From Agrobacterium rosae (GTDB taxonomy: Bacteria; Pseudomonadota; Alphaproteobacteria; Rhizobiales; Rhizobiaceae), in NCBI RefSeq assembly GCF_002915175.1, contig NZ_NXEJ01000010.1:1-64000 (forward strand): a stretch of 64,000 bases of DNA, written 5' to 3'. This document shows, one piece after another, positions 29,665 through 41,900 of the stretch. Position numbers and translations under genes: made by a program. How positions within the stretch are numbered: position 1 is the first letter of the stretch; the number at the start of each line of letters is the position of its first letter. A model generated the notes under the pieces. That model did no database searches and was not told where the DNA came from. It saw only the letters and a program-made list of their open reading frames with translations.

Positions 29665-30716
29665 CTGCACCCGCCAGAGTTCTCGTGGTCGACGACTCGC
29701 CGACGATGCGCGGCCTGATTTCGGCTGTCCTGAAGGCTGACCCCGACGTTCAGGTGGTTGGCCAGGCGGGCAACGCTATGGAAGCGCGCGCCGCGATCAA
29801 GGAACTCAACCCGGATGTGGTAACGCTCGACATCGAGATGCCGGAGATGAACGGCCTCGAGTTTCTGGAAAAAATCATGCGGCTTCGGCCCATGCCCGTC
29901 ATCATGGTCTCGACGCTCACGCATCGCGGTGCGGGTGCGTCGCTGGCAGCCCTTGAAATCGGTGCGTTCGATTGCGTTGGCAAACCAGCGCCGGGTGACA
30001 GCAGGCCGTTCGGCGATCTGGCCGAAAAGGTCAAGGCTGCGGCACGTTCTCAGCACCAGAGCTACCGCAACATCGTGGCAGAAAAGCCCGTTGTTTCTGT
30101 ACCAATGGCAGTGAGCGATTACCGCGTCGGGCGCAAGATCGTGGCTATCGGCTCCTCCACCGGTGGTGTGGAGGCATTGATTTCGGTGTTGCAGAAGTTT
30201 CCGGCCAATTGCCCGCCGACCGTCATCACACAACACATGCCCTCGACGTTCACGAAAAGCTTTGCCGAACGCCTCAACCGGCTCTGTGCGCCCGTGGTCG
30301 AGGAGGCAACGGATGGAGCACGACTCCAGACCGGTAAAATATACCTCGCACCCGGCGGAGAGCGCCATTTGCAGGTCGTTAATCATTCCGCACCAAGTTG
30401 CAGGCTTTTGGAAAAAGAACCTGTTAATGGCCATCGTCCATCCGTGGATGTTCTGTTCGATTCCGTGGCCGAACTTGCCGGACGCAATGCCGTTGGCGTC
30501 ATCCTGACAGGGATGGGGCGTGATGGTGCTGCCGGATTGCTGAAGATGCGCCATGCCGGTGCGCGCACGATCGGTCAAAACGAAAAAACCTGCGTCGTTT
30601 ATGGCATGCCGCGCGTTGCTCATGAGCTCGGTGCGGTTGAACAACAATACCCGCTCAACGCCATCGGCGAAGAAATTCTGAAACTTACTGCTGCCCGAAA
30701 AGAAGGTTCCGACTAA
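29661..30716 (+). CDS. cheB: Chemotaxis methylesterase/deamidase CheB
   Basis: CheB removes methyl groups and deamidates receptor glutamines after phosphorylation by CheA. It has 351 residues: receiver with Asp57 ([13 protein letters not shown]), linker, and catalytic domain with Ser in [12 protein letters not shown], His in ITQHMPSTF and Asp in [11 protein letters not shown]. Its start overlaps cheR and its last base is the first base of cheY2. Confidence 0.98.
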   Translation: MTAPARVLVVDDSPTMRGLISAVLKADPDVQVVGQAGNAMEARAAIKELNPDVVTLDIEMPEMNGLEFLEKIMRLRPMPVIMVSTLTHRGAGASLAALEIGAFDCVGKPAPGDSRPFGDLAEKVKAAARSQHQSYRNIVAEKPVVSVPMAVSDYRVGRKIVAIGSSTGGVEALISVLQKFPANCPPTVITQHMPSTFTKSFAERLNRLCAPVVEEATDGARLQTGKIYLAPGGERHLQVVNHSAPSCRLLEKEPVNGHRPSVDVLFDSVAELAGRNAVGVILTGMGRDGAAGLLKMRHAGARTIGQNEKTCVVYGMPRVAHELGAVEQQYPLNAIGEEILKLTAARKEGSD

Positions 30717-31105
30717 TGTCTCTTGCAGAAAAAATCAAAGTTCTGATCGTTGACGATCAGGTTACCAGTCGCCTGCTGCTCAGCGATGCGCTGACGCAGC
30801 TCGGCTTCAAGCAGATCACCTCCGCTGGCGATGGCGAACAGGGCATGAAGATCATGGAGCAACAGCCCCATCATCTCGTGATCTCCGACTTCAACATGCC
30901 GAAGATGGACGGTCTTGGTTTCTTGCAGGCGGTTCGCACGAACCCGACCACCAAGAAAGCTGCCTTCATCATTCTGACCGCGCAGGGCGACCGCGCGCTG
31001 GTTCAGAAGGCAGCCCAGCTGGGTGCCAACAATGTTCTGGCAAAGCCATTCTCCATCGACAAGATGAAGGCGGCGATCGAAGCCGTATTTGGATCCTTGA
31101 AATGA
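30716..31105 (+). CDS. cheY2: Chemotaxis response regulator CheY2
   Basis: This 129-residue receiver has Asp13/Asp14, Asp58 in [11 protein letters not shown], Thr88 and Lys110. In rhizobia CheY2 is the one that slows or changes the motor, while CheY1 drains phosphate. Its start overlaps the cheB stop (TAATG) and its stop overlaps cheD (ATGA). Confidence 0.96.
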   Translation: MSLAEKIKVLIVDDQVTSRLLLSDALTQLGFKQITSAGDGEQGMKIMEQQPHHLVISDFNMPKMDGLGFLQAVRTNPTTKKAAFIILTAQGDRALVQKAAQLGANNVLAKPFSIDKMKAAIEAVFGSLK

Positions 31106-31647
31106 TCGAAACCGCAGCCAAGCGCGTACATATTATCCAAGGCGAGTATAAAATCGCCAACGATCCCGATGTGGTCCTGACGACCATTCTCGGCTCGTGC
31201 GTGGCTGCGTGTCTCAGAGACCCTGTTGCGGGCGTCGGTGGCATGAACCATTTCTTGCTGCCGGGGACAGGGGGTACGGGGGGTGGAGATGCAACCCGTT
31301 ACGGGGTGCATCTCATGGAATTGCTGATCAACGGCTTGCTGAAGCAGGGGGCACGCCGTGATCGTCTCGAGGCAAAGATTTTCGGCGGGGCGAAAACCAT
31401 TGCCAGCTTCTCGAATGTCGGCGAGCAGAACGCCGCATTCGCGGTGCAGTTTCTAAGGGATGAAGGCATTCGTCTTCTCGGGCAATCAACCGGGGGAGAT
31501 TCAGGTCGTAAGGTGGAGTTCTGGCCGGTATCCGGTCGGGCGCGTCAGCATCCGCTCAGCGGTGCCGAAACGCAGTCGACGGTTGCTCTGGAAAAGCGTC
31601 CAGCGCCAGCTCCGAAGCCAGTGGCCAACGATATCGAGTTTTTCTAA
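31102..31647 (+). CDS. cheD: Chemoreceptor glutamine deamidase CheD
   Basis: CheD deamidates specific receptor glutamines. The 181-residue protein has the catalytic Cys33 in [13 protein letters not shown], His50 in GGMNHFLLP and a Thr-containing [14 protein letters not shown] block. The C-terminal 30 residues are a variable tail. Confidence 0.96.
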   Translation: MIETAAKRVHIIQGEYKIANDPDVVLTTILGSCVAACLRDPVAGVGGMNHFLLPGTGGTGGGDATRYGVHLMELLINGLLKQGARRDRLEAKIFGGAKTIASFSNVGEQNAAFAVQFLRDEGIRLLGQSTGGDSGRKVEFWPVSGRARQHPLSGAETQSTVALEKRPAPAPKPVANDIEFF

Positions 31648-31754
31648 AGCGGCGCGCGCAAGCATGTTTGCTTTGCCGTTTAGTCATTTTGTTTCAGCTT
31701 CGAACCGGAAACTCATTACGTTTCTGGTCCGGCGCTCTGGTCACGGAGTATTTT

Positions 31755-32138
31755 ATGCAGATCGCCGAGCACGCTGAACTTCAAGCGTTCGAAGAAGCGC
31801 TTCCCGACGTGTTGATGCGGGTCGTGTCCGAATTACACGACGTGGCCTACCTCATCGAGCGGATCGAGCCGCAATTGCTCGAGGCGACCGATGGCGCAGT
31901 AACGACCGAAGGCATGAGGCTGTTGCAGGGTATCGATCTCGCCGTTCAGAAGACGCGCGGTCTTGCAGAATTTATCGACACGATCACCGGCTCAATTCCC
32001 CTGGATTGGGCGGTCGACGTTTCGACGGCGCTCAGCCTCGTGAAACTCGCTGAAATGCAAAAAGCGCTGGGTGCTGGTTTGCGTCACGGACATTCGCAAC
32101 CGCTGGACAAGGTCTCCGGCGACTTTGATTTATTCTAG
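31755..32138 (+). CDS. cheT: Chemotaxis protein CheT (CheZ-like)
   Basis: This is a small soluble helical protein of 127 residues. ATG 31755 has CGGAG upstream; the frame is open back to 31668, but that part reads as non-coding leader. Residues Asp61-x3-Gln65 (DLAVQ) form the DxxxQ signature of CheZ-type CheY phosphatases. In Sinorhizobium the equivalent ORF10/CheT has been linked to signal termination. It is the last che gene; in A. tumefaciens C58 fliF follows, but here three extra genes intervene. Confidence 0.88.
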   Translation: MQIAEHAELQAFEEALPDVLMRVVSELHDVAYLIERIEPQLLEATDGAVTTEGMRLLQGIDLAVQKTRGLAEFIDTITGSIPLDWAVDVSTALSLVKLAEMQKALGAGLRHGHSQPLDKVSGDFDLF

Positions 32139-32378
32139 CCAGTCGACGCTGATGACGGGCGGGCCGTGAGGCCCGATCCTGCTCGCATATTGAGTTGGCC
32201 CACTGTCATCGTTGCGCCAGAAGGCCTTATAAACCCAAAATTTATTAAATAATGAGCGGCAGAGCACTGTTTTTGTGCAAGTAAAGCGCCGCGCAAGCTT
32301 CAAAGTATTATCTGCACCCCGGTTTACAAGAGATAATGGTTTTTGCCGTTTGGCTGGCCAGTTCCGGGGTCATGATTG

Positions 32379-34430
32379 ATGAATAGTGTAACGAATAGTG
32401 GTTTTTCCAGCTCGCTTTTCCCGAATTTGCTGGAGCTGGCAAAGACGCAACGCCTGGCGTTGATGGATCTCTTCAAATTTGCGGAGAGTTTCACCGCCGA
32501 AGGTCGCGTGAACGAGGCCGTGGCGCTTTACAAGACATGGCTGGCCTTCAACGACAACCATGCTGGCCTGCAGATGGTCTACTTCAATTACTCCGTCACC
32601 TTGCGTCAGGCCAACGATCTTCCCGGATCGATGAATGCCATGCGCACCGCGTTGCACATAGATCCGCTTTTCGGGCCTGCCCATATCAATCTGGGCCGAG
32701 CTTTTGAGGACGGTGGCGCTGTTCCGCAAGCCATCCAGCAATGGCAGAAATTTGCCGACAGCACATCTGAAACGACACCGGATCGCCTATCCTACAGACT
32801 GATGGCACTACAGCACATCGGTCGCGTCATGGAAAATGCGGGCTTGCTCGAGGAAGCGGAGACCGTGCTTTGGCAGGCGATGGAACTGCGTCCCGAAAAG
32901 ACCGAGACCGGCCAGCACTGGACCGCGATCCGCCAACGCCAGTGCAAATGGCCGATCATTCAGCCGTCCAGCCATATCACCACACGGCAGATGATCAATT
33001 GCATCTCGCCTTTGACTTTGGGCTGTTATTCCGACGACCCGATGTTCCAGCTTGCAAAAGCGCATGAGTATATCAAAGGTTTCGTTGGTCGCCTCGACAT
33101 CAAGAATTTCCCACGTGCAAAGGTCAAGCAAAAGTCAGGCACGGGTCAACGCCTGCGCGTCGGCTATGTCTCATCCGATCTGCGCGATCACGCGGTCGGT
33201 TTTGCGTTGCGTGAAGTTCTCGAGTTGCACGACAAGAAGAGCGTCGAAATTCACGCCTATTATTGCGGCGATGCGGTTGCCAACGATGTGACACAAGACC
33301 GTATGAAAGCCGCCGTCGATGCCTGGCACGATATCGGTTCGCTGTCTGACGAAGCGGCCGCGCGGCAGATTGCCAGCGATGAAATCGACATTCTCATCGA
33401 CGTCAACGGCTTCACGAAACATGCCAGAACGAAGATTTTTGCCTATCGCCCGGCTCCCGTCATCGTCAACTTCTGCGGTTATCCGGGTTCGATGGGCGGT
33501 GCTTTCCACCAGTACATGATCGCCGATGCGCAGATCGTCCCGCCGGGCAGCGAAATCTATTATGCGGAAAAAGTGCTGCGCATTGCCTGCAACCAGCCGA
33601 TCGACCGCAAACGGACAATTGCCGAAAAGCCTACCCGTCAGCAGGCCGGTCTTCCGGATGACGCCTTCGTCTTTGCCTGCTTCAACGGTATGCAGAAGAT
33701 CAATGCCAGCACTTTCGATCAATGGATGAAGATATTGACGGCCACGCCTGGCAGCGTGCTGTGGCTGCTGAGCGGTAATGAAAAGGCCGATCAGCGCCTG
33801 CGTCAGCTTGCCGAAGAGGCAGGTATCGCGCCCGAGCGCATTATTTTCGCACCCAAAGCGCAGAATGCCCAACATCTGGCGCGCATCGCCGTTGCTGATC
33901 TTTTCCTCGATACATTCCCTTATGGCGCGCACTCCACGGCAGCGGATTCGCTGACCGTTGGTCTTCCAGTCCTGACATTCCCCGGAAAGAGCTTCGCCGC
34001 CCGTTTCTGCAGCAGCGTGGTGGCTGCAACGGGTGTGCCTGAACTGATCTGCGAAGGTCCGCAGGACTATGTCGAAAAGGCAATTGCCTATGCGAAAGCA
34101 CCTGAGACATTGAAGACGGTCAGAGACAAGATTCAGGCCAATCGAGAGACGAGTGCGCTTCGTGACATTCCAGGATTGGCGCGCCGTCTGGAAGAACTGT
34201 TCTGGCAGATGCAGGGCGAAGCCGAGCGTGGAGAAACGCCTGTTCCAGATCTCAGAAACATGGACGTCTATTACGAAATCGGCGCAGAACTCGTTCTGGA
34301 AAACCTTGAGTTCGTCGATGAGCAGACCTATCGTCAGCGCTATCTTCAGAAGCTACGTGAGTGGCACGACTATTCGCCGATCCCGACCGACAACAGGTTG
34401 TGGACGAGCGAGGCCGCCGCTAAGGCTTGA
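32379..34430 (+). CDS. TPR-linked OGT-type (GT41) glycosyltransferase
   Basis: This 683-residue cytoplasmic protein joins N-terminal helical TPR-like repeats (about 30-180) to a GT41 domain of the O-GlcNAc-transferase type. Visible blocks are RVGYVSSDLRDHAVG (His about 271), the acceptor-side IVNFCGYPGSMG, FNGMQKINASTFDQW with the nucleotide-binding Lys about 440, and DTFPYGAHSTAADSLTVGLP. Bacterial members such as FlmG of Caulobacter transfer sugars to flagellin Ser/Thr. ATG 32379 is preferred over TTG 32376. It stands ahead of glf and the Ser/Thr-rich giant gene, so either that protein or the flagellins could be its substrate (inference). Confidence 0.88.
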   Translation: MNSVTNSGFSSSLFPNLLELAKTQRLALMDLFKFAESFTAEGRVNEAVALYKTWLAFNDNHAGLQMVYFNYSVTLRQANDLPGSMNAMRTALHIDPLFGPAHINLGRAFEDGGAVPQAIQQWQKFADSTSETTPDRLSYRLMALQHIGRVMENAGLLEEAETVLWQAMELRPEKTETGQHWTAIRQRQCKWPIIQPSSHITTRQMINCISPLTLGCYSDDPMFQLAKAHEYIKGFVGRLDIKNFPRAKVKQKSGTGQRLRVGYVSSDLRDHAVGFALREVLELHDKKSVEIHAYYCGDAVANDVTQDRMKAAVDAWHDIGSLSDEAAARQIASDEIDILIDVNGFTKHARTKIFAYRPAPVIVNFCGYPGSMGGAFHQYMIADAQIVPPGSEIYYAEKVLRIACNQPIDRKRTIAEKPTRQQAGLPDDAFVFACFNGMQKINASTFDQWMKILTATPGSVLWLLSGNEKADQRLRQLAEEAGIAPERIIFAPKAQNAQHLARIAVADLFLDTFPYGAHSTAADSLTVGLPVLTFPGKSFAARFCSSVVAATGVPELICEGPQDYVEKAIAYAKAPETLKTVRDKIQANRETSALRDIPGLARRLEELFWQMQGEAERGETPVPDLRNMDVYYEIGAELVLENLEFVDEQTYRQRYLQKLREWHDYSPIPTDNRLWTSEAAAKA

Positions 34431-34522
34431 TGTCTGAAAATCACTATCGATTTCAGTCGATCACAGTGCACACACCATAAAGCAGAGCGGCCTTGCGCAC
34501 TTAAAAATGCGGGGCGCTCTGA

Positions 34523-35701
<1,179 letters not shown>

Positions 35702-35968
35702 TGCCGCGTTGACATCGAAGCCAATCCTGTAAACCGCTACCCGCTCTTTCCTCTCCCTAACGGGTGAGGGAGGGCGTGGCTGTGCTGTGGCCCAAGAGCC
35801 ATGCCGGCTCTCATATCGATAAAACTGAAAGCCTCGCACAAGCAACGAAACCTAGGATTGTCGATGTCGAATGCTGCCTTACGCTCTGTGGCCGCGCGAC
35901 GTACGTTCGGGGCGTGTTGGCTCCGAGACTTCGTTTTCGATAACTGAACTCGCGATCAAGGCCTGCAA
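35702..35968 (+). promoter_or_regulatory. Leader region of the giant repeat gene
   Basis: A 267-base gap. A purine/pyrimidine inverted repeat (CCTCTCCCT and AGGGAGGG, 35750-35774) could end the glf transcript; this sort of CCTCTCCC/GGGAGG element recurs between genes in many proteobacteria. The rest may carry a promoter for the giant gene. The flagellin leader motif is not present here. Confidence 0.4.
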
Positions 35969-38900
35969 ATGACGTCGATCATACCTACCCTCACCCCAAG
36001 CCAAATCACCAAGCTGTCAACGGCTGAGGTTTCTAGCTGGTCTGCCGAGGATATGGCGGCGCTTTCGACCGATCAGGTGAAGGTCCTTTCTTCAAAACAG
36101 ATCAACGTCCTGACGTCGGACCAGATATCGGCCATGGAAGCGGAAGATGTGGAAGCGATGTCGCCGAAACAGCTCAGCGCCATTTCGGCAAAAGCGGTCG
36201 TGGGACTGACGCTGGATCAGATATCAGTCCTAACTAAAATTTCGATCGAAGGCTTGAGCGCAGGCCAGGTTGCGGCGTTGACGTCAACTCAATTGCAGTC
36301 CTTGACGACGGATCAGGCCGAAGCGCTGACGCCATCGCAGATCGCCGCGATGAGTTCCGACCAGTTGGCCGCGATTGAACTGGAAGATCTTGCGACGTTC
36401 TCCACGGCAGATATGGCAGCCATCTCCAGCAAAGCCATGCCGGGGTTGAAGGCAGAGGCCATTCTCGTTCTCTCTACCGACCAGATTGCAGCCATAACCG
36501 CCAACGCTATCCCGGGTATGACGACCTCGGCATTCAACGCGCTCTCGGATGCGCAGCTTGGCGCGGTGAACACGAGTGCGATTGCAAGGCTGACGACAGA
36601 CCAGCTTGCGAGCTTGAGTTTCGTACAGTTCAGTGCGCTGACGTCTGGCCAAGCTGCCGCGCTGAAAGCGAACCAGGTCTCGGCGCTTGATGTCGAAGAT
36701 ATTTCTCGACTGTCTTTGGCGGCAATCGCTGCACTGAGCACCACCGTGGTTGCCAGCCTGTCCACGGACCAGATATCGGCGCTATCACCTGAACAATTGG
36801 CGAGTTTGACCACGAAGCAGGTGAGCGTCCTCAAGTCATCACAGATAGAAGCCCTGTCCCCCCTCAATATCAAGGCTCTGTCCACAAACCAAATCGCGGC
36901 TCTTGGCACGAAAGCTATCCCAGGCCTGTCGGCTGAAAGCGTCGCGGCTTTGTCGACCGAACAAGTTGAGGCATTCACATCGGCTCAGGTGAAGGCTATG
37001 AACGCGGCTCAGATCGGGAGCCTCAGCGAAGACCAAATCGCCACGTTCTCGACCGCTGATATAGCAGCGATAACGAGCAGTGCAGCAGCAGAGTTGACGA
37101 CCAGCGTCGTCGCGTCTCTCTCCAGCGCTCAGGTTGCGTCGATCAGTGCCAGCACATTCTCTAAACTGACAACCGAGCAGATATCGGCGCTGATCATCAG
37201 CCAACCTGCCGCGTTGACGTCGACCCAACTCGCCGCATTGACATCGGCTCAGGCGGCGTTGATTTCGAAGGACGATATTGAGGCGTTTTCGACGTCAGCG
37301 CTGGCATCATTGTCAGGCAAAGCCATCTCTGGCCTGAAACTGGACGTAATCGCCGCATTGACGTCTGACCAGATTGCGGCGTTGGCGACGGGTACGATTG
37401 CCAAACTCACAACGGATCAAGTGGCAGCGCTCTCGACAGGCCAGGTTGCGGCGTTGACCTCGACGCAGATCAAGGTGCTGAGCTCGGCGCAGATCGGCGC
37501 TCTTAGTGCCGATGAAATCAAGACGTTTACTGCCGACGAAATCGCGGCCATCACCACCAAGGGAATTGTAGGCCTGAGCACGGCGGCCGTTGCCGTATTG
37601 ACAGACGCTCAGATCAAGGCGCTCAGCACTGCCTCGATCGCGGTTTTTTCCTCTGACCAATTCAGCGCGTTGACAGGCGGCCAGCTTAAAGCCCTGACGC
37701 CCAATCAGTTGAGTGCTATCAAGACGGCGCAGATCAAATCCCTGACGACGGACTATCTTGTTTCGCTGACAAATGAGCAGATAGCTTCGCTTGGTACAGC
37801 GGCCATATCTGGTCTTTCGACAGCACAGATAGGTGCTCTGACGGCCACTCAGCTAGAAGCGTTGACCTCTGTGCAGGTCAAGGCGCTCACGTCCGCACAG
37901 TTGGCAGTTCTTGAAACGGGCGACATCGCCAAATTTTCCACCGACGACATCGCAGCCATAGGCTCAAAAGCCATTCAGGGTTTGAGCACCGGCGTTGTTG
38001 CGGCGTTGACTGCCAAACAGATCGCCGCGCTGAGCACGGTGGCGATTGCGGGGCTGACGACGAGTCAGGTCGATGCCTTCACCACTCTCCAGTTTGGCAG
38101 TCTTTCTTCCGCTCAGGTGGCCATGCTGACGTCGGTCCAACTTGGAGCACTGGAGGCTGTCGATATCGCAGCACTGAAGGAATCGGCTGTGGGTGGTTTC
38201 AGCACCAGAGCAATTTCCGGCCTGTCGACATCAGCCGTCGCTGCTTTGACGGCAGCGCAGGTCGCGGCTTTGAATTCCAACTCCATCGCAAAGCTCACCA
38301 GTGATCAGATTTCGGCCCTGACGTCATTACAGGTCACTGCGCTCTCCACCGCGCAGATCAAAGTCCTCACCTCTACCCAGGTTGCTGCCCTGTCATCGGC
38401 ATCTATTGCTGCCCTGACGACGGCCCAGGTACCGGCGCTTGCCGCCAAGGCTCTGGCTGGCTTTGGCGCAGATCAGATATCCGATCTCACGACCTTGCAG
38501 ATCAAATCGTTGACAACATCACAAATTGCGGCGCTGACATCTTCCCAGCTTGCAGGCATGAAAGCCGAAGACGTCGCGGCGATGTCCGTGGACCAAATCC
38601 AGGCTCTCAGCGCCAGCGGTGCCGCCGGGTTGTCGACCGATTTTATTGCCGCCCTTACGACCGACAAGATCAAGGTTTTGAGCGTAGGCGCGGTTGGTGC
38701 CTTGACGTCCGATCAGATCGTGGCGCTTTCCACCACGCAGGTCGATGCCTTGACGACACGTCAGCTCGCAGCTCTCAAGTCGACGCAAACCGCTGCATTT
38801 GGAACGGATGATCTTGCCACCTTCACTTCGGAAGATGTGGCCGCACTCAGCGGTAAGGGTGTGGCGGGCCTCAGTTCAACAGTCATTGCCGCGTTGACGA

Positions 38901-41900
38901 CGCTACAAATACAAGGTCTGTCCGTGGCGGCCGTCGCGGGCCTGACGACGGATCAGGTCGATATTATGAGTTCGACGCAGCTCAACGCTCTTTCAATATC
39001 GCAGGTCGGAGCGTTGACGTCGTCCCAGATTGCGGTGCTCAGCCCGACCATTCTGGCCTCCATGTCGGCAGACAAGATCGCTGCCATGCGCGCGAGCGCC
39101 GTGACGAGCCTAACGGATACGCAACTGGCCGCGCTGACACCGAGCCAGCTTGCTGGCTTGTCCACCGCGCAGATCGCTGCGTTCACGTCTACCCAAGTAT
39201 CTGTGATGAGTACCTCGCAGATCGCAGCACTGACCGCGGAACAAATCTCAGCAATCAGCACATCCGGCATTACGGGCCTTTCCAACAAGCATATTGCGGC
39301 ATTGTCAGTCGTGCAGTCCGAGGCTCTGACGTATACGCAGATCGCCAAGCTGACTGCCGAACAGATCGAAGGGTTTGGAGCCGACGATATCGCGAAGTTC
39401 ACCGACAAAGAGATCGGGACAATCGGTTCTTCTGCGATATCAGGTCTTTCCACCTCCGTGCTGTCAATGCTTTCCGCAGGCAACATTACGGCGTTGAGCG
39501 CGGCCAGTATCACCGGTCTAACGACCGCGCAGGTGGCGTCACTGACGTCGGTTCAGGTGTCAGGTTTGACCACCAAGCAGGTTGCAGCACTGACCGCGGA
39601 GCAAGTTTCTGTACTGCGCACCGACGACGTTAAGGCTTTCAAGACGGAGCAGGTCGCCGCACTCAGCACCAGCGGGATTTCTGGTCTGACGATAGCGCAG
39701 ATCGCGTTGTTGGACACCAACCAGGCCAAAGCTCTGACGAAGGTGCAGGTTCAAGCTCTAAGCTATGCGCAGTTTTCCGCGATCAAGACAGAGGGAATTG
39801 CTACATTCACGGATGAAGAGATCGGCTCAATCAGCACGGCAGTGCTGAGTTCATTGTCGACAAGCACGATTGCCAGCTTGACGACCAGCCAAATTGCTTA
39901 CTGGAGCACGGATGCTGTTGCCAGCCTGACCACCAGCCAGATATCGGCGTTGCAGACTGGGCAGATATTTGCCTTGTCGACCAAACAGGTCGCGGCTCTG
40001 AGCTCCCAGCAGCTTTCGGCATTCGGAACTGATGATCTGAACACCATGTCCACGACAGCCATCGCGGCCATCAGTTCAACGGCTATTTCCGGCTTGTCAG
40101 CCGACACGATTGCAAAGCTGTTGCCATCGCAGGTTACCGCGATCAGCACAAAGGGGATTTCCGGCCTCTCAACGAGCCAAGTGGCGGCGATGACCGTCGA
40201 TCAAGTCGACTCGCTTTCAACTGCGCAGGTCGCAACTTTGACGTCGAGGCAGGTGGGTGCTCTTGGCAACGTAGGGATCATAGCGCTGACAACAAGCCAG
40301 ATCGCGGCTTTAAGCTCTGATGGCATTACGGGACTATCGACCGGTCAAATCGGCGCATTGAGCACGTTACAGGCCGAAGCTCTGACCACCGCGCAGGTGG
40401 CAGCACTGAGTTCTGCGCAGGTTGGTGCCTTGGGAGTAGACGATCTGGCGGTGTTTTCCACCAGGGATATGATGTCGCTTTCCAGTGGTGCTGTCGCGGG
40501 TCTGTCGACCGAAACACTGTCTCTCCTATCAACGAAGAATCTAGGTATCCTTGCCGCTCTGTCTACCGCTGGCATCAGTGGTCTTTCGACGGCCCAGGTC
40601 GCCGCCTTGAATCCGGCCCAACTCGGCGCGCTGACCACGACTCAAATATCGGCCCTCGGCTCAAAACAAGTCGCAGCATTGGGCACGGTTGGTGTCGCAG
40701 CACTTTCGACGGCCCAGATTGCAGCTCTCAGCACCGTCGGGGTACCGGGTCTGTCTTCGGCTCAAGTTGCAGCGCTGACGACCACACAGATTGAAGCACT
40801 GAACAGCGCGCAGGTGGCCGTCTTGACCTCCACGCAGGTGGCGGGGCTGGATGCTGCTGACCTTGGCGTATTTTCGACTGCGGAACTCGCGGTATTGAGT
40901 TCGGGCGCAATTCAGGGCCTTTCATCCTCAACCCTTGCCGGGCTTTCTGCAGACCGCATAGCGGTGCTTGGAACCGCCAGCGTGTCTGGCCTGTCAACAG
41001 ACCAGATCGCATCTTTGACGCCTGACAAGGTGCAAGCTTTGACGACGGCGCAAGTCGCCTCGCTTAGTTCGAAGCAGATTGCTGCGCTTGGGACGACGGG
41101 GGCAGGGGCGCTTTCGACGGGGCAAATCGCGGCATTGAGCACGGCAGGTATCGCTGGTCTTTCAACGGACCAAATTGCGAAACTGTCTGTATCCCAGATC
41201 GAAGCCCTCAACACGACGCAGGTGGCAGTTCTCACATCCACACAGGTGAGCGCGCTGGGTGCCGATGATCTTGGCGCGTTTTCAACTGCGGAACTTGCAG
41301 CACTGTCGTCTAGCGCCATTCAAGGGCTTTCGACCACGACGATCGCCGGTCTCGCAACAGAAAGGGTCGCCGTTTTGGGGACGGCGAGTATCTCCGGTCT
41401 TTCTACCGCGCAGATCGGGGCGTTGACGACGGCACAATTGGAAGTTCTGACCACCGCGCAGGTCGCCGCACTCGGCTCCAAACAGGTTGCTGCGCTTGGA
41501 ACTGCAGGCGCTAAAATCCTCTCCACTGCTCAGATCATGGCGCTGAGCAGTGCAGCCATAGCTGGGCTTTCGACAGCCCAGATCGATATTCTATCGACCG
41601 ACCAGGTAGAAGCCTTGACCCCGACACAGGTGGCGGCATTGAGCTCGACGCAACTGTCTGCGCTCGGGAATGACGATATCGATGTCCTGTCCACCGATGA
41701 TCTTGCGGCGCTGCCGTCCCACGTCATTCAGGGAATGTCGACATCAGCCATCGCCGCCATGTCTACGAGCAGAATTGCCATTTTGAGCACCTCCGGCGTT
41801 TCGGGACTGACGAGCGGTCAGATCGCTGCCTTGAGTACAGACCAAGTGGAAGCGTTCACCAGTGATCAGGTGGCGGCACTCGGCTCCAAGCAGCTGGCAG

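Noticed and set aside
32150-32180. Hairpin GGGCC-GTGA-GGCCC after cheT as terminator
   Set aside because: The stem is short and no T-run follows; readthrough or Rho-dependent ending is as likely.
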